Source: Phoronis ovalis
Lineage: Eukaryota; Phoronida; Phoronidae
Assembly: GCA_028565635.1 (NCBI GenBank)
Contig: JAOXYB010062668.1
Span: 1 to 10,534, forward strand
DNA length: 10,534 bases
Direction of reading: 5' to 3'
Position 1 is the stretch's first letter. The number at the start of each line of letters is the position of its first letter. The notes under the pieces are model-generated. The model was not told the DNA's origin, did not search any database, and was given only the letters and a program-made list of their open reading frames with translations. The translations under genes were made by a program, and so were the position numbers. Of the stretch, positions 6,001 to 10,534 are shown piece after piece.

Positions 6001-8428
6001 CATTGTGCGGCAAAAAATGAAACGACATCAAAGTGTTGATAGTCAGCCTTCATCTCATCATAGCAACAGTCCTCGACCTTCAAAACGCCATCGCTCTGAA
6101 GACAAATCCCCAGCAGTTTTTAAAAAGCATCGTTCAACATCATCGTTAGAAGAACAATCATTCACACCCCCTAGTACACCTCTTGTGACACCGGATGCTA
6201 GTCTTCATGAGGAATATGTCCCAGAACATGCACCTCCTCCATCAAAACAAAAACCTATGTTAAACACTGGCAAAGCTAGACTTGATCCTATTGTACAGGA
6301 ATATGCTGGTGCTGATCCAAGCAAGCTTGAAGTAGATCCAGGACCAGGTATGATTTCACTTGTTAAATCATTCAGATAGTGTTGGGATATGTTCTATGTA
6401 AATAAGTGGTATATAATAAGTAGCTTAATGGTATATTCAAGTATAAATTATTCTTATATGCACTTCTATTGTGGTCGACCGTGTTTCAATGCCTTATATA
6501 TTATTTTCAAAATTAAAAAATTACTTGTACATGAAATAAGAAAGCTTACATTAATATAATAAGCTTGGGCTAGACTAGATTTCGAAACAAGATGCTAAAT
6601 TTCAGCTATCTGCTCCTTGCTTTTTCTGCTCAACTAATCACAAATAAAAACTGATGATTATAGGTGCTAGTCCATACAACCCAAGTGACAATGAGGACGA
6701 TCCACCTTATGATCCTGAAGACAATACTCTTCTTCACACCAAGAGTGCAGAATCCGAACCATTATTGCCTGAACCTGCCACCTTAAATGTCGGTACTGTT
6801 GTTACTGAACTCTCCCAAGGTAGGTGACTTTAAATATATGTCTCTTACTTGTGTACTTTATAGCATTTGAGATATTGTTCTTAATCTATTTATTACGGTA
6901 TTTTTTACAATTAGTATAAAACTGAATAGATCAAGGAAGCTATAAACATTCAGTCCGAAAATCGATCCATAATTATAATAGTCGTTTGAACTTACTGTTT
7001 TAAATTTACTATGACAGCTTACATATTAAACTATATTAAGATGAAATGTAAGGAATACTTATTTTAGATTCAGACTGACTGCAAAACTAACCCATTACTG
7101 TGTGTTCCTGTCTAGGTTCTAATAAAGCTAAGACAGCCGCAGCTGTGTTGGCCACATTTGCAACAACAAGTGACTTGGCAGGTAAACAGAAATTGTTGGA
7201 AGAACTTACGAAGCAAGTTGAATTACAGAAACAGCAATTAGAAGCAAAAAAGCAAGCATCTGGCATAACACTAGAAGAAGAGCCATCTAGTGTTGCAGCA
7301 TCAACCCAAAGTACACTTTACACGCGAAATGATACATTGGGTGCCACAGATGTTTTGCCTATTGAAACGGAACAAAAACTGGATTCCCAGCAAAAGTCTT
7401 CCACAAACGTACCTAAGAATATAACTTTACCAGTAGGAATGTTAAGACATTTGTCTGGCTATGATTCTGATGAGGATGAACAGGCTCCCGAGGAAACAGA
7501 AACTACAGTGCCAGCAACGGAGGAACCAGTTGAAACAGTCGCAGAACATTCTACATCTCGTAGCAAATCTCCAGAAAAAGTATTAAATTTTGATGCTAGT
7601 AAATTTGCTAATTTACCTACTCCCATTATGGATCTTCTATCAGGATCTAAAAAACAAGAAGAACAGACGAAACAGCAGTCTTTTGCAAGTGTCTTTAATA
7701 GACTCTTTGGTAGCAAGAAAGATGATCCTAACACTACCAAACCTGTGAAACCTCCTCCAGCTCCTCCTGGATTTAAAACCGGTATCTGGCAAAGTGTTAC
7801 AACAACGCAAGCTTCTATGATGCAAAATGTCTATGATGCCATTTCAAAACCTGCTGAGACATCAGAAGCATCACACTTTTCATCTCTTCATCAACAGCAT
7901 GTTGCAGAAACAGAAACTACTAATAGCTTGCCTGGTTTTGAGTCTACAAAAGATTCCCAAGCACCTATGGAATTGGAGGCTGGTGAAGTGGTGGAAGACA
8001 CACAAGCATTAGCACAACCATCTACATTAGAAGCACCTCCCCCGCCACCATTATGGATGACACAATCTTCTGAAGAATCTGCGCCAGAGCCGATGGAAAG
8101 TGATTATTCGGATTATTCACGATCAGACACACAAGATTATCCTCCCAGGGAATCCCGAGATTATGGTCATGGGAGTTTTGGTAGATACCAAGAACCACCA
8201 CCTTGGGATCGTGGACCACCTCTTCCCCCACCCCCATGGAGAGGAGTTCCTGATAGGCCAGATTACAGAAGGCGTAGTTACGAAGATCGGGATGATCGTT
8301 ATCGCCGCGGACCTCCCCCACCACGACCTAATTATGCAAGAGATCGCGAAGATAGGGGTTGGAGGGGAGGCCGTGATTATAGAGGATGGGAACGAGGACG
8401 AGGCAGAAGGGATCGGGATTACCGGTGA
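1..8428 (+). CDS. DIDO1: DIDO1-like (death-inducer obliterator/PHF3 family) transcription cofactor, 5'-partial, 15 exons in window
   Basis: Coding segments: 1-8, 536-636, 1110-1271, 1601-1765, 2188-2386, 2514-2646, 3098-3257, 3462-3689, 4001-4308, 4582-4741, 5158-5247, 5582-5777, 5964-6347, 6664-6819, 7116-8428. Every intron is GT-AG and every phase matches, giving 1,253 codons and a TGA at 8426-8428. Counting V at 2-4 as residue 1: basic patch 80-90, C4 zinc motif 101-121, unassigned block 161-199, TFIIS central domain about 241-345, TTSQHR/CxxC motif 412-431, SPOC 512-657, acidic segment 766-785, coiled coil about 839-863, Pro/Tyr/Arg/Gly tail about 1145-1253. Seen directly: motif order and sequences matching DIDO1 as I remember it. 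Family knowledge: nuclear factor that binds elongating RNA polymerase II. The TFIIS zinc ribbon that stimulates transcript cleavage is absent, as expected. The start codon and PHD finger lie upstream. PHF3 is the alternative name, but the C4 motif and the sequence after SPOC favour DIDO1. Confidence 0.93.
9..535 (+). other. Intron 1 (527 bases)
   Basis: Bounded by GTAAAT and TTTCACAG. I found no exon, RNA gene or convincing repeat on either strand. A 66-codon open stretch on the - strand (246-446) shows no recognisable protein features. Confidence 0.6.
536..636 (+). CDS. DIDO1: Exon 2: charged linker
   Basis: The acceptor TTTCACAG is at 528-535 and the donor GTAAGC at 637. The first two frames hit stops within the first 12 bases. 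The third is open throughout and gives 33 codons rich in Lys, Glu and Arg (starts KEIIAKLK). It probably forms a helix between the PHD finger and the zinc motif. No named domain is visible. Confidence 0.85.
637..1109 (+). other. Intron 2 (473 bases)
   Basis: Bounded by GTAAGC and a pyrimidine-rich CCTTTTCACTTCAG. The interior is AT-rich with stops in all frames and a purine-rich stretch near 988-1020. Nothing else is recognised. Confidence 0.85.
1110..1271 (+). CDS. DIDO1: Exon 3: charged linker ending in a basic NLS-like patch
   Basis: The acceptor TTCACTTCAG ends at 1109 and the donor GTATAA starts at 1272. It has 54 complete codons, phase 0 at both ends. The segment is rich in K/R/D/E/H and ends AKKRKKRFKVFK, a likely nuclear localisation signal. 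The last residues align with the short basic/hydrophobic stretch that precedes the C4 motif in human DIDO1 (KKLKIFQP, from memory). Confidence 0.88.
1272..1600 (+). other. Intron 3 (329 bases)
   Basis: Bounded by GTATAA and CACTCTTTCAG. It contains an AATAAA at 1518-1523, about 80 bases before the C4 exon, which is expected by chance in DNA this AT-rich. No other feature is seen. Confidence 0.85.
1601..1765 (+). CDS. DIDO1: Exon 4: C4 zinc motif shared by DIDO and CFP1-type proteins
   Basis: Acceptor CTCTTTCAG ends at 1600 and donor GTAACA starts at 1766; 55 codons, phase 0 on both sides. Four cysteines (residues 101, 106, 117, 121) have the spacing C-x4-C-x10-C-x3-C, followed by an I-x-K-H-A helix start. 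From memory, human DIDO1 has the same spacing with CIGPGC and the pair around YCSNDC, and CFP1/CXXC1 carries a related element. Zinc binding is inferred from the cysteines. Because the exon is symmetric, skipping it would delete the motif without a frameshift. Confidence 0.9.
1766..2187 (+). other. Intron 4 (422 bases), containing a hairpin
   Basis: Bounded by GTAACA and TTATTTTGCAG. The upstream frame stays open until the TAA at 1904-1906, so retention would append about 46 residues after the zinc motif. It contains the inverted repeat listed separately and an AATAAA at 2117-2122. Confidence 0.85.
2045..2096. repeat. Imperfect inverted repeat (hairpin) in intron 4
   Basis: TTTCTGTTGTATT at 2049-2061 is the perfect reverse complement of 2081-2093, a 13-base-pair stem. 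Three more pairs (2045-2047 with 2094-2096) extend it past a one-base bulge, and 2067-2070 can pair with 2077-2080 inside. It may be a degenerate miniature transposon core, a hairpin RNA or chance. I see no flanking target-site duplication. Confidence 0.6.
2188..2386 (+). CDS. DIDO1: Exon 5: compact unassigned block (TGRIVTGPNAPT ... WLEKNPTFEV)
   Basis: Acceptor TTATTTTGCAG ends at 2187 and donor GTAAGT starts at 2387; 66 codons plus one base. Residues 161-199 (2233-2349) have a balanced composition unlike the charged linkers on either side: an I-V-V-M-E-R strand, T-G-R-I-V-T-G-P-N-A-P-T, then an amphipathic stretch with W186 and N-P-T-F-E-V. It looks folded. I do not recognise a named domain and do not recall it in human DIDO1; I think insect relatives carry something similar, but cannot confirm that. 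Confidence 0.88.
2514..2646 (+). CDS. DIDO1: Exon 6: linker and first helix of the TFIIS central domain
   Basis: The preceding intron is only 127 bases (2387-2513), ending in TAG after a T-rich run. The exon first encodes a K/E-rich linker and a serine run, then DVRLNVRKHLKDLLVTR. This matches the opening helix of TFS2M, with the R-x-x-V/I-R-x-x-L pattern. It ends in phase 2, and the next exon completes an Arg codon. Confidence 0.9.
2647..3097 (+). other. Intron 6 (451 bases)
   Basis: Bounded by GTAAAT and ATCCTTGTAG, with a very T-rich last 130 bases. It contains a degenerate 26-base tandem pair (2796-2847) and an AATAAA at 2726-2731. The open frame at 2962-3153 is T-rich intron sequence running into exon 7 in another frame, not a gene. 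Confidence 0.85.
2796..2847. repeat. Degenerate 26-base tandem duplication
   Basis: Bases 2796-2821 and 2822-2847 align without gaps at 21 of 26 positions. Both start TGAGAC and share a central GCTGTT. They are adjacent and inside an intron, so this is an old tandem duplication with no evident function. Confidence 0.6.
3098..3257 (+). CDS. DIDO1: Exon 7: core of the TFIIS central (TFS2M) domain
   Basis: Acceptor ATCCTTGTAG ends at 3097 and donor GTAAAA starts at 3258. It encodes the helical core: an E-I-K-L-L-V-I-S-I-E-D-E-L helix, then YKSRYRTLVFNIKDPKNK, the hallmark Y-R-x-L-x-F-N-x-K-D-x-K-N stretch of TFIIS domain II. In TFIIS and in DIDO/PHF3/Bye1 relatives this domain contacts the Pol II jaw/funnel side. 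That function is inferred from the family. Confidence 0.94.
3462..3689 (+). CDS. DIDO1: Exon 8: end of TFS2M plus charged linker
   Basis: Acceptor TTATATACAG ends at 3461 and donor GTATGT starts at 3690; 76 codons, phase 0 at both ends. The opening GLFRKILNGEV, then LVRMTPEELASKELAKWRE, completes TFS2M; the M-T-P-E-E-L-A-S-K-E-L motif is diagnostic. A K/E-rich linker follows (residues 344-385). Skipping would remove the end of TFS2M in frame. Confidence 0.95.
3690..4000 (+). other. Intron 8 (311 bases)
   Basis: Bounded by GTATGT and TCCTTTTATTTTGCAG, a strong pyrimidine tract. Nothing else is seen. The other short introns (5: 2387-2513, 7: 3258-3461, 9: 4309-4581, 12: 5778-5963, 14: 6820-7115) are likewise featureless. 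Confidence 0.85.
4001..4308 (+). CDS. DIDO1: Exon 9: conserved TTSQHR/FDLNCKICTG motif and linker
   Basis: The acceptor TATTTTGCAG ends at 4000. Two donors overlap at the 3' end: GTAAGG at 4304 and GTAAAT at 4309. Only the second restores the SPOC frame, so the exon ends at 4308 in phase 2. Residues 412-431 (4079-4138) contain DTTSQHRSHLFDLNCKICTG, nearly the same as human DIDO1 as I recall it, including the CxxC. A basic PVPKRLKIAK (NLS-like) and an acidic/proline-rich linker follow. The role of the CxxC motif is not known to me. Confidence 0.92.
4582..4741 (+). CDS. DIDO1: Exon 10: SPOC domain, first part
   Basis: Acceptor TTATCCCTCAG ends at 4581 and donor GTAAGT starts at 4742. After a serine/threonine-rich lead the protein reads IWKGFIFMPEVTKF (residues 512-525). 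This is the characteristic first strand of DIDO/PHF3-type SPOC domains (I-W-K-G-F-I-x-M). It is followed by an A-x-x-V-S-G-x-x-D segment, also typical. Confidence 0.95.
4742..5157 (+). other. Intron 10 (416 bases)
   Basis: Bounded by GTAAGT and ATCATTTTAG. Very AT-rich with only weak short inverted repeats. No alternative exon is convincing. Confidence 0.85.
5158..5247 (+). CDS. DIDO1: Exon 11: SPOC domain, 90-base phase-0 exon with the G-R-I motif
   Basis: Acceptor ATCATTTTAG ends at 5157 and donor GTAAGT starts at 5248; exactly 30 codons. It encodes DLPDSIHVCGRIPPNTIWDY and the helix LGKIKQSASR, matching the SPOC strand-helix unit in human DIDO1 as I recall it. The G-R-I arginine (residue 552) and the basic helix lie in the part of SPOC that forms the phosphoserine-binding basic patch in relatives; the residue-level assignment is inference. 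Confidence 0.94.
5248..5581 (+). other. Intron 11 (334 bases) with two small hairpins
   Basis: Bounded by GTAAGT and CTTTTATTTCAG. TGTCTCA at 5342-5348 pairs with 5365-5371, and TATTGAA at 5383-5389 pairs with 5394-5400. An AATAAA lies at 5336-5341. Seven-base stems are common by chance in AT-rich DNA. Confidence 0.75.
5582..5777 (+). CDS. DIDO1: Exon 12: SPOC domain, third part
   Basis: Acceptor TTTATTTCAG ends at 5581 and donor GTAATA starts at 5778; 65 codons plus one base. Key matches are the D-E-E-K-T-A-Y helix, Y-K-Y-L-N-T-R-Q-R, V-K-D-M-Y-I-I-P-L and LLPFEGPG. The VKD(M/L)Y(I/L)IPL strand and LLPFEGPGL are the most recognisable DIDO-family SPOC elements. The frame stays open into the following intron until a TGA at 5942-5944. 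Confidence 0.95.
5964..6347 (+). CDS. DIDO1: Exon 13: last SPOC strand and Ser/Pro-rich basic linker
   Basis: Acceptor TTATTGCAG ends at 5963 and donor GTATGA starts at 6348. LEEIRPHMLLGVIVRQKMKR (638-657) closes SPOC; compare LLLG/IILG-x-V-I-x-Q-K-x-K-R in relatives. A disordered His/Ser/Pro/Lys-rich segment follows, with several basic clusters (PSKRHRSEDKSP) and S/T-P sites. The exon ends with LDPIVQEYAGADPSK, matching human LDPIVQQFG as I recall it, a conserved short motif outside any named domain. Confidence 0.93.
6348..6663 (+). other. Intron 13 (316 bases)
   Basis: Bounded by GTATGA and GATTATAG. A retained reading frame stops at 6379. A seven-base inverted repeat (AAGCTTA, 6542-6548 with 6560-6566) and an AATAAA at 6643-6648 are the only patterns seen. 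Confidence 0.8.
6664..6819 (+). CDS. DIDO1: Exon 14: acidic DPPYDPED segment
   Basis: The acceptor GATTATAG ends at 6663 and the donor GTAGGT starts at 6820. It starts and ends with split Gly codons. The protein is acidic, with PSDNEDDPPYDPEDNTLL; the Y-D-P-E-D-x-T-(I/L)-L element also follows LDPIVQ in human DIDO1 (from memory). That shared order supports orthology to DIDO1 rather than to another SPOC protein. Confidence 0.9.
7116..8428 (+). CDS. DIDO1: Exon 15 (terminal): coiled coil, disordered region, Pro/Tyr/Arg/Gly tail
   Basis: Acceptor TTCCTGTCTAG ends at 7115; the frame is set by the split Gly codon and ends at TGA 8426-8428. Residues 839-863 (KQKLLEELTKQVELQKQQLE) form a short coiled coil like the LEELNKQIEEQKRQLE of human DIDO1 as I recall it. 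Next come an acidic CK2-like patch (GYDSDEDEQ), two related motifs (PIMDLLSGSKK and VFNRLFGSKKDD), proline runs (KPPPAPPG, PPPPPLW), a Tyr/Ser/Asp stretch and a tail of RD, RY, RGG and GRG units ending RDRDYR. Such tails are usually disordered and can bind RNA or drive condensation; that is inference. The exon is far longer than the others, as is usual for a last exon. Confidence 0.95.
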
Positions 8429-8945
8429 CATCTGTTGATAACTTGTTTTTAGCTAAGTACATTGTTATTTGAAAATATTCCCAAACTGCTTTGTATATTT
8501 GTTGTTACATAGTGGTTAAGAAGAGTATTATCATCATGTCTCATTTTGTGAACACATGAAGTATTTTACAGACATGCTATTTAGGCTCAAGTACTGTACT
8601 GAAATGTATGCAAAGGTGCTGTCTACATGGCAGTATTACTAAGTCTTTAGCCAGTCCTGCTTTATGTAAACAAAACATTTATCATTTAGTATGTGAAAGT
8701 CGATCAGTATGCTTTATAAACAAAATAGTATTCAAATGTGCTACCTTGACTAAAATATTTGAGTTCACCTAAGGAACATTATTTTTACATCATTTTAGGT
8801 TTTACTATAAAGGTTTCATTATTTGAACAATTTATGAAGATTATATATAGTGCAGGAAATCGTGAAAGTGATATGGTATGTTGTTTAAGATGTACACTGT
8901 GGTAAATGAATGTTGTTTATAACAATAAAATCAGTTTCTTTATTT
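8429..8945 (+). other. DIDO1: 3' untranslated region of the DIDO1-like gene
   Basis: AT-rich DNA after the TGA with no open frame of note. The end is approximate: cleavage is expected 10-30 bases after the AATAAA at 8924-8929. A longer form using a later AATAAA (9310-9315 or 9953-9958) cannot be excluded from sequence alone. Confidence 0.65.
8924..8929 (+). promoter_or_regulatory. DIDO1: Canonical polyadenylation signal AATAAA
   Basis: This is the first AATAAA after the stop codon (about 500 bases on). It is followed by a T/GT-rich stretch around 8935-8970 (TTTCTTTATTTTC, then TTTGTTCTTTGTAT) that suits a downstream element. Confidence 0.65.
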
Positions 8946-10284
8946 TCATGATGTCACTTTGTTCTTTGTATCTAATCAACAGCATTTACAACAATCTTAT
9001 TAAGTGTGTTATTGCATTTAAGAGACAGTTTGCAGTCACATGCAACTTTGTTGTGAAATCACACTGTTATATTTTTGACCATCAAGTTGGAATGTCTTGT
9101 GCACATGTCCATGTTGCAAAATTTAACCACCTAGCTCCTGTTGTCATCTAAAAGGCAATTTGCATTGTGACGAATTCTTGAGCAATAAGACGAAAAGGTG
9201 TGTCAACAGTTGAACATAGTTCGTGTGCGCTTTTGGTCAATGCATAAAAATGAATCATTTGGATGAGCAGTGTAATCCAATTGTCAAATTATATAGCAGT
9301 GATATGCAAAATAAAAACTTTCATAAAAAATGGCACATTCGAAAATTCTGTTATCTTGTTGGGTATTATATCCCTCATGCTAAAAAAAATGTTTGTTCAA
9401 AATTTTCATGTTCCCACTAAAGCATTTTCATGGCGATACGGGGAGCGTGGAATATAACTTATTTTAATACAAATTTTACTTTGCACATCAGGTAAATTGT
9501 TAAACTCATTTTATAAGCGAATGTGAGATTACGAGGTTACCTGCATGTTATCGGATAAATACCTTATTCGAAACAATTATTTTAATTCTTCTAAGCACAT
9601 TTCTCAGGTAAATCTGGGTATTAAATTAGATCATGATAATAAATGAGGTCTTTAACAAAGCCATCAGTTTTATCTGAAGATATCAAGATTACAATTACTC
9701 GGAAAAAGTTTGTATATTTTCATATAAAATGTTCACATGGCACGATGTACCATGATTCCAAAGCAAGATAACACTTTGGACCTTTTGTTTTTGTGAATTC
9801 TAGTATCACTCGGTTAAAGGAACTGAAAATATCACCCCAAAAGCTTGTTTGGCAAAATTCAACTATTTTGAGAGAAATAATTCCCATCATAGTTTCTGAG
9901 GTTCCTACAGCCCCTCTAGTCGGTGTATTTTGAACCCCCAATAATCTATGAAAATAAATAGGGATTCCAAAGCTAAGTCATCACATTATCCTTAATTTTG
10001 ATAGATTTGGATACATATCAATTAATTAAAAGATGTATTTTTTAAAATTTCATATATCACCAATTTATTAACAATTATATGTGCATTTTGATTTACTAAA
10101 GCACTCCCAATATACTTAACAGTAAAATTATATTTACAAGCAAAGGATTTTTTAAATGCCATTTGAAAAATTTACTTTAAAAATTAATTTGATTGCCTTT
10201 TGTTTAGAAAATTCTTGGCAACAAAAGTGATGTCTTTTGTTTTATGTTCAAGGTTACATACAATACTACTATTATTACTATTAC
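8946..10284. other. AT-rich intergenic or neighbour-gene intron sequence
   Basis: No gene is supported here. Open stretches at 8906-9151 (+), 9223-9420 (+) and 9720-9941 (-) lack recognisable domains. An 11-base direct repeat, GATTCCAAAGC, occurs at 9754-9764 and 9963-9973, and TCCAAAG at 9757-9763 is inverted at 9774-9780. If the antisense exon at 10285-10449 is real, part of this stretch is its downstream intron and last exon. Confidence 0.5.
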
Positions 10285-10285
10285 C
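10265..10285. repeat. Short imperfect trinucleotide repeat (ACT/ATT)
   Basis: Seven triplets read ACT ACT ATT ATT ACT ATT ACC. It is a minor low-complexity tract. Read on the - strand it supplies the GTAATA donor-like bases of the candidate exon next to it. Confidence 0.7.
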
Positions 10286-10449
10286 ACTGTTTCAATGTCT
10301 CTGCAGTCTGAAATTGAAGGACTTTGGCAGTTTCTTTTTAAAGTTTGTAAATCTAAAGATAATTGAACATTCCATTCTAATGAATCTATTAACTGTTTGG
10401 GGTCTCCATCTCTATTGAACAGATGTTGAAGCATAACCACTTTTGAGTC
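10285..10449 (-). CDS. Candidate internal exon of an unidentified convergent gene
   Basis: On the - strand an ATATAG acceptor (the TAG is itself an in-frame stop) is followed by 55 open codons and a GTAATA donor at 10284-10279. The exon is 165 bases, phase 0 at both ends. Its translation starts DSKVVMLQHLFNRDGDPKQL and has a balanced, protein-like composition (D, E, Q, R, W, C present). Beyond the donor the frame turns into a hydrophobic run made by the trinucleotide repeat, as expected outside an exon. I do not recognise the protein. Against it: a single exon, a weak pyrimidine tract, and a donor within a repeat. Confidence 0.4.
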
Positions 10450-10534
10450 CTATATTTTGAAACAAGACATTTGTCATGTCTAATGCCCATCCAATGTGTA
10501 GGATATTTTTTTAACATTATTGTTTTTTTACATT

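Noticed and set aside
6542-6566. Seven-base inverted repeat around two AAGCTT sites
   Set aside because: Too short and too likely in AT-rich intron DNA; no other sign of an element.
7459-7825. Antisense open frames (93 and 61 codons) within exon 15
   Set aside because: Serine/leucine-rich mirror images of the acidic and lysine-rich coding frame; no domain or independent gene signal.
8022-8438. Long open frames of about 100-112 codons in other frames on both strands over the tail of exon 15
   Set aside because: They are shadows of the repetitive Pro/Arg/Tyr coding sequence. Their translations are low complexity, and the DIDO1 frame is fixed by splicing phase and homology.
9223-9457. Two overlapping + strand open frames of about 65 codons
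   Set aside because: AT-rich DNA past the polyadenylation signal, with no domain and no splice structure.
1-10534. Prokaryotic reading (operons, CRISPR, phage defence) and tRNA or tRNA-derived SINEs
   Set aside because: The coding signal is split by 14 GT-AG introns with consistent phases. I saw no regularly spaced repeats, and no clear tRNA box pair on a visual scan. A tRNAscan-SE or RepeatMasker run would be decisive.

Overview
The window is animal nuclear DNA dominated by one split gene on the + strand. It lies inside the gene: 14 GT-AG introns join 15 exons (the first is only an 8-base tail at the window edge) into one uninterrupted reading frame of 1,253 codons plus stop, ending at 8428. 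The protein is a DIDO1/PHF3-family transcription cofactor (death-inducer obliterator 1-like; the Drosophila relative is pps). The likely source is an invertebrate, perhaps a mollusc or other lophotrochozoan. This rests on AT-rich DNA, introns of about 130-530 bases, strongly vertebrate-like domain sequences and short linkers; it is an impression, not a measurement.

Layout: 1-8 is the end of an exon whose residues (V-Q-D across the junction) fit the position just after the PHD finger of DIDO1, so the PHD finger and the start codon lie upstream of the window. Exons 2-3 (536-636, 1110-1271) encode a charged linker and a basic NLS-like patch. Exon 4 (1601-1765) carries a four-cysteine zinc motif. 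Exon 5 (2188-2386) carries a compact block I cannot assign to a named domain. Exons 6-8 (2514-2646, 3098-3257, 3462-3689) encode the TFIIS central domain (TFS2M). Exon 9 (4001-4308) holds the conserved TTSQHR...FDLNCKICTG motif. Exons 10-13 (4582-4741, 5158-5247, 5582-5777, 5964-6347) encode the SPOC domain and a serine/proline-rich basic linker. Exon 14 (6664-6819) is acidic. Exon 15 (7116-8428) has a short coiled coil, a low-complexity region and a Pro/Tyr/Arg/Gly-rich tail.

After the stop comes a 3' UTR with a good AATAAA at 8924-8929. The remaining 1.6 kb is AT-rich and mostly featureless. It contains one candidate exon of an unidentified gene on the - strand (10285-10449), which would make the neighbour convergent. 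I see no RNA gene, CRISPR array, intact mobile element or prokaryote-type operon.

Functionally this is one protein. By family knowledge it reads histone H3K4 methylation (PHD, not in the window), docks on RNA polymerase II through TFS2M, and binds the phosphorylated polymerase C-terminal domain through SPOC. I found no clearly new system. The best leads are the exon 5 block, the orphan CxxC motif in exon 9, a LFGSKK-type motif whose position differs from human DIDO1, and the possible antisense exon at the right edge.
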